Assembly: GCA_002419585.1 (NCBI GenBank)
Contig: DIGJ01000012.1
Location: forward strand, 47,183 to 111,182
DNA from: Lachnoclostridium sp. UBA5725
GTDB taxonomy: Bacteria > Bacillota > Clostridia > Lachnospirales > Lachnospiraceae
Length of the DNA stretch: 64,000 bases
Direction: 5' to 3'
Shown: in pieces, positions 1 through 8,700 of the stretch
Layout of the letters: each line of letters opens with the position of its first letter
Position numbering within the stretch: the first letter of the stretch is position 1
Notes under the pieces: model-generated
What the model was told of the DNA's origin: nothing
Seen by the model: only the letters and a program-made list of their open reading frames with translations
The model's database searches: none
Position numbers and translations under genes: made by a program

Positions 1-772
1 TTAGCTGCCACAGACTTACGATCATCTTCTCCCGGTTCGTATCAAAGCTTTCCATATACCATAGGATTCCATCCTCTTGATATTTCTCAGTAAAGGCTTT
101 CACCTGATCAAATCGAGTTCCCACCAGATTGAGTAACACATCAAGACACCCTCCAATCAGGCGTCCTTTCATCGTGATTTCTTTCGCTTCTTTCGTATGC
201 TGCCAGTATACTTCCTTGTCTTCTTGGTAGCCTTCCAGCCCTGTGATCTTATCATGAAAGCAGTCTTCATGATAGGTAAAACTGCTTTGTTCCACCAAAT
301 TTCCTTTTAGGATTTCCATGTCATTGATGACGGATTCATGCCAGCATTCCATTCCAAAGTCATTGAAGTTATTACCATAAAGTGTCGCAATATCGCAAAG
401 TGTCGTCACCGTAAACAAGATTCCAGTATTGTCAGAATACCCCTGCAACCACTTTGGATTCTTACGTATTGTATCAAAATCAAGTATCGATAGCATTTCA
501 CATAGGAAATCCCCACCCTTCGCGGATACAATCACTTTTACCTTCGGATGATTCATAAGGCTTAAAAATTCTTCCGCGCGTCTTTCACCACTTGCGCTCC
601 GTCCATTGACACTGGTCCGAACATTCGGTGTCTCGACGACTGGATAACCAAGCTGGGTCAATTTATCAATACCATGATCCAGTCGAATGTAATCAATCTC
701 CTTGCTATTGCCATCCGAAGGAGCGGTTACTCCGATGCGATCCCCTTTCTTTAAAAAACATGGATATATCAT
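1..772 (-). CDS. Peptidase S66 (LD-carboxypeptidase / MccF-like), 3' end outside window
   Basis: Translating the minus strand from the ATG at 772 gives about 257 residues with no stop before the window edge, so the C-terminus is missing. The N-terminal 'KKGDRIGVTAPSDG' strand and the nucleophile motif GYSDNTG at about residues 111-117 (Ser113) are typical of the S66 family, which contains LD-carboxypeptidases of murein recycling and MccF proteins that hydrolyse microcin C-type aminoacyl nucleotides. A Glu in WYMESFD near residue 240 fits the second triad member; the His should lie beyond the edge. GGGAG precedes the start. The ATG overlaps the miaB stop (ATGA), implying translational coupling. 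The lack of a signal peptide suggests a cytoplasmic enzyme. MccF-like versus LdcA-like specificity cannot be decided here. Confidence 0.85.
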   Translation of the reverse strand, partial: MIYPCFLKKGDRIGVTAPSDGNSKEIDYIRLDHGIDKLTQLGYPVVETPNVRTSVNGRSASGERRAEEFLSLMNHPKVKVIVSAKGGDFLCEMLSILDFDTIRKNPKWLQGYSDNTGILFTVTTLCDIATLYGNNFNDFGMECWHESVINDMEILKGNLVEQSSFTYHEDCFHDKITGLEGYQEDKEVYWQHTKEAKEITMKGRLIGGCLDVLLNLVGTRFDQVKAFTEKYQEDGILWYMESFDTNREKMIVSLWQL

Positions 773-2175
773 ACCATTTCTCCCATATAATAAAAGCCTT
801 TGCACTCCACTAATTTGACTGGTACAATGTGACCAATCAGGCTTTCGTCTCCTTTAAAGTGTACCAATAGGTTGTTGCTCAAACGTCCCGTCATAAGGGT
901 ATCATCATGCTCGTTTCTCTCTTCTACCAGCACATTTAATACCTTTCCAGTATTTTTCATGGCTTCTTCCGTAGAAATCTCATGCACCACACTTAATAAG
1001 CGGTTAAAACGATCTTTGATTACATCCTCTGGTATCTGGTCTTCCATTTCTGCTGCCGGTGTTCCGGTTCGCTTGGAGTAGATAAAGGTAAATGCACTAT
1101 CATAACGAGCTTGTTTTACGACATCCAAGGTCTCCAAGAAATCTTCTTCGGTTTCTCCAGGGAATCCGATGATAATATCCGTTGTTAAAGATAACTCTGG
1201 CATCGCCGTACGCAGCTTTTTCACAAGATTTAAGTAATGTTCTTTGTCATACTTACGATTCATTACTTTGAGTATTTTGCTGCTGCCGGATTGCACTGGC
1301 AAATGAAGATGCGTACATATCTTCTTGGAATTCTTCATCGTTTCGATTAAATCATCGGATAAATCCTTTGGATGAGATGTCATGAAGCGGATGCGCTCCA
1401 ATCCTTCGATCTGCTCGATTTGCTGTAAAAGCTGCGCAAATGTCATTTGATCTTCCGAATTTTTACCATAGGAATTCACATTTTGACCAAGGAGCATAAT
1501 TTCGACTACACCATCGGCTACGAGTTCCCTGATTTCTTTTACAATATCCTGTGCATTACGACTTCTCTCACGCCCTCTTACATAAGGTACGATGCAGTAG
1601 CTGCAAAAGTTATTGCAGCCAAACATAATATTTACACCCGCTTTAAATTTGTAGACACGCTCACTAGGAAGGTCTTCTACGATTTCCGTGGTATCTTCCC
1701 ATAAATCGATTATCATGCGTTTGGACTCAAAGCAGTTGTATAATAGTTCCGCAAATTTAAAGATATTATGCGTACCAAAGATTAAGTCCACGAAGGAATA
1801 GCTCTTTTTAATCTTTTCAACCACAGTTGGCTCTTGCATCATACAGCCGCAAAGTGCAATCATCATATTCGGATTTTTTTTCTTCATGGATTTCAAGTGA
1901 CCAAGACGGCCATATACTTTTAAGTTTGCATTTTCACGAACGGTACAGGTATTAAAGATGACAAAGTCTGCATTCTCATCCTCGGTAATGGTATATCCTA
2001 CCTGATGCAAGATTCCTACGATTTTTTCAGAGTCTCTGGCATTCATCTGACATCCAAAGGTATTGATACAGGCGGTTAGTGGTCTACCTAGTTCTTTACT
2101 AATTGTATTCACGCGTTCTTTGCATTTTTCTATATAAACATATTGTTTCTTTGATTCGTCTAATGGTAAATTCAT
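769..2175 (-). CDS. miaB: tRNA-2-methylthio-N6-dimethylallyladenosine synthase MiaB
   Basis: Radical SAM methylthiotransferase that adds the 2-methylthio group to i6A37 of tRNAs reading UNN codons. The 468-aa product has the usual three parts. An N-terminal UPF0004 domain carries auxiliary cluster cysteines C42 (TFGCQMN), C77 (NTCTVREN) and C111 (LCGCMMQ). The radical SAM core has C187, C191 and C194 in the CxxxCxxC motif. A TRAM domain lies at the C-terminus. The reading frame is open 36 nt further upstream, but an AAAGGA box 9 nt before the ATG at 2175 favours this start. The 3' end overlaps the S66 peptidase start by 4 nt. A second methylthiotransferase, RimO, lies at 57-58 kb; the 'CINTFGCQMN' N-terminus and TRAM context separate MiaB from it. 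Confidence 0.96.
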   Translation of the reverse strand: MNLPLDESKKQYVYIEKCKERVNTISKELGRPLTACINTFGCQMNARDSEKIVGILHQVGYTITEDENADFVIFNTCTVRENANLKVYGRLGHLKSMKKKNPNMMIALCGCMMQEPTVVEKIKKSYSFVDLIFGTHNIFKFAELLYNCFESKRMIIDLWEDTTEIVEDLPSERVYKFKAGVNIMFGCNNFCSYCIVPYVRGRERSRNAQDIVKEIRELVADGVVEIMLLGQNVNSYGKNSEDQMTFAQLLQQIEQIEGLERIRFMTSHPKDLSDDLIETMKNSKKICTHLHLPVQSGSSKILKVMNRKYDKEHYLNLVKKLRTAMPELSLTTDIIIGFPGETEEDFLETLDVVKQARYDSAFTFIYSKRTGTPAAEMEDQIPEDVIKDRFNRLLSVVHEISTEEAMKNTGKVLNVLVEERNEHDDTLMTGRLSNNLLVHFKGDESLIGHIVPVKLVECKGFYYMGEMV

Positions 2176-2244
2176 TTTCTTTATCCTTTCTTTTCGCATT
2201 ACTTTGTACATGCCTATTAATTATAAAGTAGGTTCGAAAAAAGG

Positions 2245-3042
2245 TCAAATAGTTTTCAAAAACACACGAAGCGTATCCTTAATTTCATTGTAAGTCTCTC
2301 TTTGCAGTCTGACGTCGAGTGGAAAGCGTTCTTCCTCAGCTACGGTTTCTATGGTAAGTGCTGGCTTTTCAAAATATTCCGAGAAAAAGTGGACGGTATT
2401 TCCACCACTATCGCTTGCGTCAATCTCATGGTCCGGCTCTTCTAAGGTATATCCCGTAGATGTAGCTAGAGCTTTTGCAATTTTTAATTGCTTTGCATTA
2501 TAGGCATCATTCATCTGGCTACGATAATAAAAGATGCTTTTCCCTCTGGAATGAAAGTCTAAATATCCGTCTGGATTTACACGGTAAAAAATCTTCATCA
2601 ATGCTTTTGTTTCTGCTTCGCTTCCAGGTTTATCATCTTCCCATTTTTCCTCAAATGTTTTCGAAGGGAAATTTCGGTTGATATCCACCCCGTTTGCGTT
2701 ATTTTTCCAAAGTGCATGATCCATTCTGGATATTTCGTAGCCATCGGGATTTAGCAATGGAATCATATAAATGCATCCCTTGTTTTTGAAAACGGACTCC
2801 TTTTTCGTGATATAGTCTTCTGCCATTTGTATCAATACAATTGGATTAATGGATTCTCTTCCATGCACACCTCCCGTTACCACGATATTTTTCTTGCCTG
2901 CGCCAAAAATAAGCATAGGAATAGACCTCATATCAAAGGTCATTCCTATGCTCTCTACGGTTACTTTATCTGGATATTTCTGTTGTAAATTTAACAAATA
3001 TTGTAGTATTTCTAAATAAGAATAGTTTTTTCCAAACTTCAT
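2245..3042 (-). CDS. M14 zinc carboxypeptidase, cytoplasmic type
   Basis: 265-aa metallocarboxypeptidase-like protein. The zinc motif HGRE (His60, Glu63, in GGVHGRESINP), a third ligand in DFHSRGK near residue 160, and the catalytic Glu in LTIETVAEE near the C-terminus are all visible, as is the substrate-binding 'NPDGYE...NRNFP' segment. These are hallmarks of peptidase family M14. Relatives include gamma-D-glutamyl-meso-diaminopimelate peptidases, so a peptidoglycan-peptide substrate is plausible. No signal peptide or LysM domain is present, unlike secreted spore-cortex relatives, which suggests action on imported muropeptides. It lies between the 5-formyl-THF cyclo-ligase and miaB on the same strand. 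The ribosome binding site is weak (GGAATG). Confidence 0.85.
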   Translation of the reverse strand: MKFGKNYSYLEILQYLLNLQQKYPDKVTVESIGMTFDMRSIPMLIFGAGKKNIVVTGGVHGRESINPIVLIQMAEDYITKKESVFKNKGCIYMIPLLNPDGYEISRMDHALWKNNANGVDINRNFPSKTFEEKWEDDKPGSEAETKALMKIFYRVNPDGYLDFHSRGKSIFYYRSQMNDAYNAKQLKIAKALATSTGYTLEEPDHEIDASDSGGNTVHFFSEYFEKPALTIETVAEEERFPLDVRLQRETYNEIKDTLRVFLKTI

Positions 3043-3068
3043 ATTCGAACATTCCGTTTTCTTTTATT

Positions 3069-3623
3069 CTATGAAGGAAGAAAAATGCTTATTACTTTAT
3101 CTAGTATTTCATCGAAGGTTTCTGTTTCGATCAAAGGCAATACCTGAAAAGAATACGCCAGTCCCATTTTATAATAATGATGGCTTCCATGGGTACTGAA
3201 ATAGCGGTCATAGTAACCTCCACCATAACCAATCCGGTGATTTTCCTCATCAAAAGCAACTCCTGGTACAATCATTAATCCAGGCTCTCTTGCTATATTA
3301 CACCCACTTTTTGGTTCCAAGATACCTTGATAGCCACTAGGGATGAAATCATTTTGATCCGTCACCTCGTAAAATTCCATTTCTGTCTTTGATAATACTT
3401 TTGGAAATGCAACTTTTTTCTTTTGCTCGAAACAGGCAGTTAAGAGTCCCTTCGTTGATACCTCACTTCCGAAGGAGGAATACAGATATACGATTTCATT
3501 CTCATTCCATGCTTCTTCTTTTAATATCTGAGTAAGGGCAATCGTTCCCCCAGCTAGGATCTGATTCTCATTAAGTTGATTTCTTCGTAGCAACATCTCT
3601 TTTCGAATTATCTTTTTATCCAT
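3069..3623 (-). CDS. 5-formyltetrahydrofolate cyclo-ligase
   Basis: 184-aa protein of the 5-FTHF cyclo-ligase (MTHFS/YgfA) family, which converts 5-formyl-THF to 5,10-methenyl-THF with ATP. Visible signatures are the basic N-terminus 'KKIIRKEMLLRRNQL', the central PGVAFDEE segment, and the nucleotide-binding IGYGGGYYDRYF motif at about residues 131-142. Length matches the family. It follows DUF896 and proB on the same strand with about 30-nt spacing, so co-transcription is likely. The reaction feeds the one-carbon pool used by folD at 61 kb. Confidence 0.93.
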   Translation of the reverse strand: MDKKIIRKEMLLRRNQLNENQILAGGTIALTQILKEEAWNENEIVYLYSSFGSEVSTKGLLTACFEQKKKVAFPKVLSKTEMEFYEVTDQNDFIPSGYQGILEPKSGCNIAREPGLMIVPGVAFDEENHRIGYGGGYYDRYFSTHGSHHYYKMGLAYSFQVLPLIETETFDEILDKVISIFLPS

Positions 3624-3652
3624 ATAATTTATACCATTTTACTTCTTATTTG

Positions 3653-3871
3653 TTACTTCTTCTTCGTTTTATCCTTGGTCGCTAATTCAGTTACAGTCCC
3701 ATCTGTATTTAAAATCGAAATATTATTTAACTGTCCACGCAAATTGGCTCTTACGGATTTAATATATTCCGCACGAAGATCTGCCTGTTCGATTCTCTCT
3801 TCTTCGGTAAGTCCTTCATTTTTCGATTTATGATACAATTCATTGATTCGTTCAATCATACGTTCATCCAT
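3653..3871 (-). CDS. DUF896 (YnzC-like) small cytoplasmic protein
   Basis: 72-aa acidic/basic helical protein with the DUF896 pattern: an INELYHKSK-type first helix, then 'LTEEERIEQADLRAEY' and 'RANLRGQL' in the second helix, and a short lysine-rich tail. Members such as B. subtilis YnzC form a small helical hairpin of unknown function; some are SOS-associated. It starts 6 nt after the proB stop, with GGAATAATACAAA before the ATG. The position between proB and the cyclo-ligase is where proA often sits in related genomes, which is an inference from memory. Confidence 0.88.
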   Translation of the reverse strand: MDERMIERINELYHKSKNEGLTEEERIEQADLRAEYIKSVRANLRGQLNNISILNTDGTVTELATKDKTKKK

Positions 3872-3877
3872 TTTGTA

Positions 3878-4729
3878 TTATTCCTTTCTGTCTTCGACTC
3901 CGATGTAGTCAAGTAATTTAAAATTAAGGTCTTTATGTGCTTTAAATAAGGTACCAATCGGTTCTCCACTTACAATATGTGATATATTGTAAATATCTGC
4001 ACCATTTGCGATTACCATATCGGCACCGGCATCATTTGCAATTTTGGCAGCAGAAAGCTTTGTTGCCATTCCACCCGTTCCAAAATCAGTTGCTGCACCT
4101 TTTCCCATCTCTTCCAGCTCTTTTGTGATGATTTCTACGGTATCAATAAATTCTGCTTCCGGATTGGAACGTGGATCATCCGTATAAAGGCCATCGATAT
4201 CGGACATTAAGATTAATAAATCAGCCCCTATCAAAGCTGCAACGATGGCAGACAGCGTATCATTATCACCAAATTCAATTTCATCGGTGGATACAGTGTC
4301 ATTTTCATTGACCACTGGTATGACATTCATACGAAGTAATTCACGAAATGTATTCTGAGCATTTTTTCTGCTTCGATCATTGATCATGGTATACTTGGTT
4401 ATGAGTACCTGAGAGGTAATCTGATTGTATTCTGCAAATAATTTCTGATAAACCATCATAAGCTTTGCCTGTCCAATGGAGGCGCATGCCTGCCTTAAGG
4501 ATAGTTCCTTTGGTTTTTCAAGCAAACCCATGGTCGTTCTTCCGACTCCAATTGCTCCTGAGGATACGAGTACAATTTCTTTTCCTTGATTTCGTAAATC
4601 CGTCAGTACACGTACCAATTGTTCCATTTTCAACAGATTCAGGGCACCTGTTTCATCATGCGTCAAGGTACTAGTTCCAACTTTTACGACTATTCGTTTT
4701 TTATCTTTTAGTAATTCCCGATAATTCAT
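3878..4729 (-). CDS. proB: Glutamate 5-kinase, short form without PUA domain
   Basis: First enzyme of proline synthesis: ATP-dependent phosphorylation of glutamate to gamma-glutamyl phosphate. The 283-aa product is a complete amino-acid kinase domain: the VVKVGTSTLT phosphate loop, the LVSSGAIGVG loop, the NENDTVSTDEIEFGDND substrate-binding segment and GTGGMATKLSAA near the C-terminus. The ~100-residue C-terminal PUA domain of the E. coli enzyme (367 aa) is absent. The ATG at 4729 was chosen because GGAGG lies 8 nt upstream; an in-frame ATG at 4744 is part of that site. proA (glutamate-5-semialdehyde dehydrogenase) is not adjacent and not in the window, so the pathway is completed elsewhere. 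Confidence 0.94.
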   Translation of the reverse strand: MNYRELLKDKKRIVVKVGTSTLTHDETGALNLLKMEQLVRVLTDLRNQGKEIVLVSSGAIGVGRTTMGLLEKPKELSLRQACASIGQAKLMMVYQKLFAEYNQITSQVLITKYTMINDRSRKNAQNTFRELLRMNVIPVVNENDTVSTDEIEFGDNDTLSAIVAALIGADLLILMSDIDGLYTDDPRSNPEAEFIDTVEIITKELEEMGKGAATDFGTGGMATKLSAAKIANDAGADMVIANGADIYNISHIVSGEPIGTLFKAHKDLNFKLLDYIGVEDRKE

Positions 4730-4747
4730 GCAAGTTTCCTCCATCTA

Positions 4748-6355
4748 CTATTTCTCAGGTGCATAGATTGCTGCAATTTTTTCAAACACTTTGATTCCGT
4801 CCATCGCTGCGGATACGATTCCGCCGGCATATCCTGCTCCTTCGCCACAAGGATAAATTCCTTTTTGATTGCTTTCCAAGCTGGTTTCCTCTCGAACGAT
4901 ACGTAACGGAGACGAAGTCCTGGTTTCAACACCACTTAATATCGCATCTTCATTGGCAAAGCCACGAATCTTTCTCTGAAAGGCTTCGATGGACTCGATA
5001 AGGCTCTCACAAACATAGTCAGGCAGGCAATTACGAAGATTGGAAAGTGTAAAGTTTCCTTTGATGTTTGGCTGAATGGTTCCAAGTACTGTTGTCTCTT
5101 TGTTATCCCTAAAATCAGCAAAACGCTGTACTGGAACGCAGCCTTTTCCCTCTTGATAAGCCAAAGACTCCCATTTTCTTTGAAAGGCTACTCCTGCCAT
5201 ACAGTCTGTACCCTCAAAATCTTCTGGCGTAACTGTCACGATAATAGCACTGTTTGCATTTTTTTCGTTTCGGTCGTAGTTACTCATACCATTGACCGCG
5301 ATTCTCTCTTGTTCGGAGGATGCATCTACGACAAATCCACCGGGACACATACAAAAGGAGTAAACGCCTCTCCCATTCTTGCTTTGATGTGTTACTTTAT
5401 AATCTGCTGCTGGTAGTTTTTCATACATCGGACCATACTGTGCGTTCCCGATCATTGCCTGTGGGTGTTCCATGCGAACACCAATTGCAAAGGACTTCGG
5501 TTGCATTTCAAAGTTATGCTGATGAATCATTTCAAAGGTATCCCTTGCACTATGCCCTATCGCTAACACCAGCACTTCACACGGTATCACTTCGGATTCA
5601 TTTACAACGACAGCTGAAATGTGATTTTTTTCGATTTGCAAATCCGTTACTTTGGTCTCAAATCTTACTTCTCCACCAAGTCGGATGATTTCTTCCCTCA
5701 TATCCTTAACGACCTGACGCAATCGGTCTGTTCCAATGTGCGGTTTATTACTATATGTGATCTCTTTTGGTGCACCATGCTGAACAAAGGTATTTAATAC
5801 TTTTTGGTGTCTGCCAAAAGGGTCTTTTACTAACGTATTGAGTTTTCCATCAGAAAAAGTGCCTGCGCCTCCTTCTCCAAACTGAACATTCGATTCCACG
5901 TTTAGTGGTGCTCCCTGCCAGTATGCTTCCACGCTCTTAACCCGCCTATCCACATCTTGGCCTCGTTCTAGGATTAATGGGCGGTATCCAGCTTGTGCCA
6001 ATTCCAGCGCACAAAACAATCCTGCAGGTCCCATACCTACAATAACGGGTCGATTGTTTAATTTCTGACTACCTAAAACAGGCGGTACATATTTTGTCTT
6101 CGGTATTTCCATGACATTTGGTTTTGAAAAATAGTACTTTTCCTCTTTCACTTCAACATCAGCGCTATAGATGTAATGAATTTCTTGTTTTTTTCTTGCA
6201 TCAAGGGAGCGTTTTACAATTTTGATGGAAGAAAGTTCGCCTTCTCTTATTCGATATTTTGCCGTGATGTATTTCTCAATTGCTTTTAATTGATCTTCTT
6301 CCGATTGTGACTTTAAGTTATCAACCGGTATTTTTATATTGGATATACGTATCAT
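4748..6355 (-). CDS. FAD-dependent dehydrogenase (COG2509 type)
   Basis: 535-aa flavoprotein. An N-terminal domain of about 95 residues ('SSIKIVKRSLDARKK') precedes the FAD-binding Rossmann motif VGMGPAGLFCALELA and the ribose-binding Glu in LILERG. Further family motifs are FGEGGAGTFSDGKL, CMCPGG and a C-terminal YPCGEGAGYAGGI. This layout matches the uncharacterised 'NAD(P)/FAD-dependent dehydrogenase' family common in Clostridia; its substrate is unknown. It is followed after 18 nt by proB, so it may head the proB-DUF896-cyclo-ligase-M14-miaB run. It is not the same subfamily as the two HI0933-type flavoproteins at 6.5 and 52.8 kb. Confidence 0.88.
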   Translation of the reverse strand: MIRISNIKIPVDNLKSQSEEDQLKAIEKYITAKYRIREGELSSIKIVKRSLDARKKQEIHYIYSADVEVKEEKYYFSKPNVMEIPKTKYVPPVLGSQKLNNRPVIVGMGPAGLFCALELAQAGYRPLILERGQDVDRRVKSVEAYWQGAPLNVESNVQFGEGGAGTFSDGKLNTLVKDPFGRHQKVLNTFVQHGAPKEITYSNKPHIGTDRLRQVVKDMREEIIRLGGEVRFETKVTDLQIEKNHISAVVVNESEVIPCEVLVLAIGHSARDTFEMIHQHNFEMQPKSFAIGVRMEHPQAMIGNAQYGPMYEKLPAADYKVTHQSKNGRGVYSFCMCPGGFVVDASSEQERIAVNGMSNYDRNEKNANSAIIVTVTPEDFEGTDCMAGVAFQRKWESLAYQEGKGCVPVQRFADFRDNKETTVLGTIQPNIKGNFTLSNLRNCLPDYVCESLIESIEAFQRKIRGFANEDAILSGVETRTSSPLRIVREETSLESNQKGIYPCGEGAGYAGGIVSAAMDGIKVFEKIAAIYAPEK

Positions 6356-6544
6356 TTTTAGTTTACTTCGCTTTCTTTGTTCTGGTATTTTATTTGATTA
6401 TTATTTCTATATTCTTTCGCTTTCATATTAACTGTATTATTAGTACTCTTTTCGTATGCTGTCTTCTATCTACTATTTAATACCTTATTGTTTTTACTCG
6501 ATTTTAGTTCTAATTTAAATTGAATTTCTAAATTACGTCATCTG

Positions 6545-7765
6545 TTAATCTTCAAGTGCACCCATAGCCGCAACATAAGCACTTGTAAATGCCCATTGCA
6601 AATTATATCCGCCACAGGTACCATCAACATCCATCAGTTCACCTGTAATATAGATACCTTTATGATAATTTGACTCTAACGTTTCAGGGTTTATCTCCTG
6701 CGTATTTACACCGCCCCCCGTAACCTGCGCTTGCTCGTATCCATTTGTTCCAGTAACACGCTGACGAAATTCTTTGATACTGCTTACCAAGTTTTCAAGC
6801 TCCTCTATCTTTATTTCATCCATTCTTTTTTTTGCTTGCAAACCAACATACTCCAATATATTTTCTGCTAATCTGAGATCCATTAAGTTTTGAAGCGTTT
6901 GCAGAATGGTTTTATAAGCATTTATTACTCCCTGATATTCAAAATAAATCAAAAGTTCATCCTTCGTGAAATCTGGCAACAAGGATAATATCACTTCCAC
7001 TTTTTCCCCTGATAACAATGCTTTGGCTGCATAACGGCTGATTTGAAATACGGGTATTCCAGATATCCCATATGCCGTAAACTGTATTTCCCCAGATTCT
7101 AAGGTGACTTGCTGACCGGAAATCAAGAGTGAAATATCTGCCTTTATACGTATTCCTGCTAATTTTTGTTTGTTTTTATTGTCTACCTTTAATCCCACCA
7201 ATGCTGGAAATATAGGGGTAATTGTATGTCCAAGTTTACTTGCCAGTTCGTAGCCACTGCCATCTGCTCCAAGTACAGGCGTTGCTTTTCCGCCGCAAGC
7301 TAAGATTACTTTTTTTGCCTCATAGGCATATCCTTTGGTAGCTACTGAATAGCCACCGTCGATCGGTGAAATATCCGTCACATGCTCCTGACATTTTACT
7401 TTTACTTTTCGAAAGATAAGCTCCAATCGAAGTGCTTCTACAATTGTAGAAGCTTGTTCAGAATACGGATAGTAATACCCATTTTTACTTTTTGCAACAA
7501 TCCCAATCGTATCGAGAAAGGAAAGAAACGTTTCGGGACCATACTTTTGAATCAGATTCCATGAATAGTCCGGCTGTTCACCTCGATAACAGGATTCTTC
7601 CTGAAACTGATTGGTAAAATTACATTTTCCATTTCCAGTTGCTAATATTTTTCGTCCAATTTTATCATTATGTTCCAGTAGGGTCACTTCTTTACCATGG
7701 CGTGCAAGTATAGCTGCTGCAATCAGTCCTGATGCACCACCGCCAACGATGATTATATCTCTCAA
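6545..7765 (-). CDS. HI0933/BaiN-family flavoprotein (copy 1)
   Basis: 406-aa NAD(P)/FAD-dependent oxidoreductase of the HI0933 family. It has the dinucleotide motif IVGGGASGLIAAAILA at the N-terminus, the family signature KIGRKILATGNGKCNFTN at about residues 35-52, ACGGKATP in the middle and a GGYNLQWAF C-terminal motif that closes the FAD site. The family has an inserted domain and no settled physiological substrate; BaiN of bile-acid 7-dehydroxylators belongs to it. A second, clearly related copy is at 52762. The 3' side opens on a 189-bp spacer without genes, so it is probably a separate transcription unit from the COG2509 gene. Confidence 0.92.
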   Translation of the reverse strand: MRDIIIVGGGASGLIAAAILARHGKEVTLLEHNDKIGRKILATGNGKCNFTNQFQEESCYRGEQPDYSWNLIQKYGPETFLSFLDTIGIVAKSKNGYYYPYSEQASTIVEALRLELIFRKVKVKCQEHVTDISPIDGGYSVATKGYAYEAKKVILACGGKATPVLGADGSGYELASKLGHTITPIFPALVGLKVDNKNKQKLAGIRIKADISLLISGQQVTLESGEIQFTAYGISGIPVFQISRYAAKALLSGEKVEVILSLLPDFTKDELLIYFEYQGVINAYKTILQTLQNLMDLRLAENILEYVGLQAKKRMDEIKIEELENLVSSIKEFRQRVTGTNGYEQAQVTGGGVNTQEINPETLESNYHKGIYITGELMDVDGTCGGYNLQWAFTSAYVAAMGALED

Positions 7766-7917
7766 AATAAGCCCTCCTTTTCCATTACTTAGGCTATTAT
7801 ACTTGTTTTCCCCAGATTACGCAATGCCAAACATAAATGTATATATTTAGTAAGATTGGAAATAATTAAGAGTAACCATCCAAACGATTGGTTATAGAAT
7901 GAGGCAAAACTTGATAT

Positions 7918-7948
7918 GCGCAAATCTAGCGCAGGAATGGAGAAAAGA
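7918..7948 (+). promoter_or_regulatory. 5' leader stem-loop with ribosome binding site (shared motif, member 1)
   Basis: GCGC, AAATCTA and GCGC form a stem-loop (TGCGC/GCGCA, 7-nt loop). It is followed by AGGAATGGAGAAA carrying the GGAG ribosome binding site, and the ATG begins 31 nt after the first GCGC. The 544-aa gene at 58569 has GCGC stems and ATGGAGAAA at exactly the same 31-nt spacing, and ilvA has a version with changed but still paired stem bases. A TTGGTT/TGATAT promoter with an 18-nt spacer just upstream is possible. Role unknown; mRNA stability or translation control is inference. Confidence 0.5.
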
Positions 7949-8581
7949 ATGAAACGAACTTTTTTATATATAGGTGTCATGTTTATAGCAGCGATAACGC
8001 TCTCTACTGCCTATTATGTGAGCTACAAAAAAACATTGGAGCATTATCAGCAAGATAATACAAAAGAAACACTTCCTCTAGAGGCAGTAACAAACGATCA
8101 ACCCGATACCGCAGTTGAAGTTGATACTGTCAAGGAAGCACTTATCACGAATAAAACCGATTACAAATTAATTACTTACGATTTACAAAACAATTCCTAT
8201 AAAGAAGAAACAAAGTCTATTCCCTCCGATTGGATTGGCTTGAACCGTGAGCAATTAATCGAAAATTTAACCAATTACATGAATGAACTGCCCCTGAATG
8301 AAGTTCGAGCCGGACTCATATCCTACGATCTGCAGTCTTTTTCCAGTGACTCCATCACATTAATGAAAAACTATGACTCAGCAAGTATGCCATATGAATA
8401 TTATCTCACCGTCGTAAACTATGAAGTTGTTGTATACTACTGTGACAAAAAAACCGTCTTCGAGTACACCGGTATCGACGCAAGAAATCTCTCCTCTACC
8501 GAACAATCAAAATTATTGGAAGGCATTTACGTCCTAGACAAAGAAGAACTTTACGGAATCCTTGAGAACTATTCAAGCTAG
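7949..8581 (+). CDS. BofC C-terminal-domain protein, membrane anchored
   Basis: 210-aa protein with one N-terminal membrane span (about residues 5-24) and an extracytoplasmic remainder. The C-terminal ~75 residues ('YEYYLTVVNYEVVVYY', 'FEYTGIDARNLS', 'LLEGIYVLDKEELYGILENYSS' in parts) match the BofC C-terminal domain pattern. In B. subtilis BofC is a forespore-secreted regulator of the SpoIVB protease in the sigma-K checkpoint. Lachnospiraceae proteins with only this domain are frequent and their role is not established. The start at 7949 is set by GGAG 6 nt upstream; an in-frame ATG at 7916 has no ribosome binding site and lies inside the leader hairpin. It converges on the YerB-like gene. 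Confidence 0.75.
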   Translation: MKRTFLYIGVMFIAAITLSTAYYVSYKKTLEHYQQDNTKETLPLEAVTNDQPDTAVEVDTVKEALITNKTDYKLITYDLQNNSYKEETKSIPSDWIGLNREQLIENLTNYMNELPLNEVRAGLISYDLQSFSSDSITLMKNYDSASMPYEYYLTVVNYEVVVYYCDKKTVFEYTGIDARNLSSTEQSKLLEGIYVLDKEELYGILENYSS

Positions 8582-8700
8582 TATACCACTATTCAAATAT
8601 GAAATTCCAATCTTAATTAACATACTGCCAAACCCGATTTATACGGTTTTTTTAACAAAGGATAATCAAGCGCTTATTACAAACTCAGTAACTGTTATCC

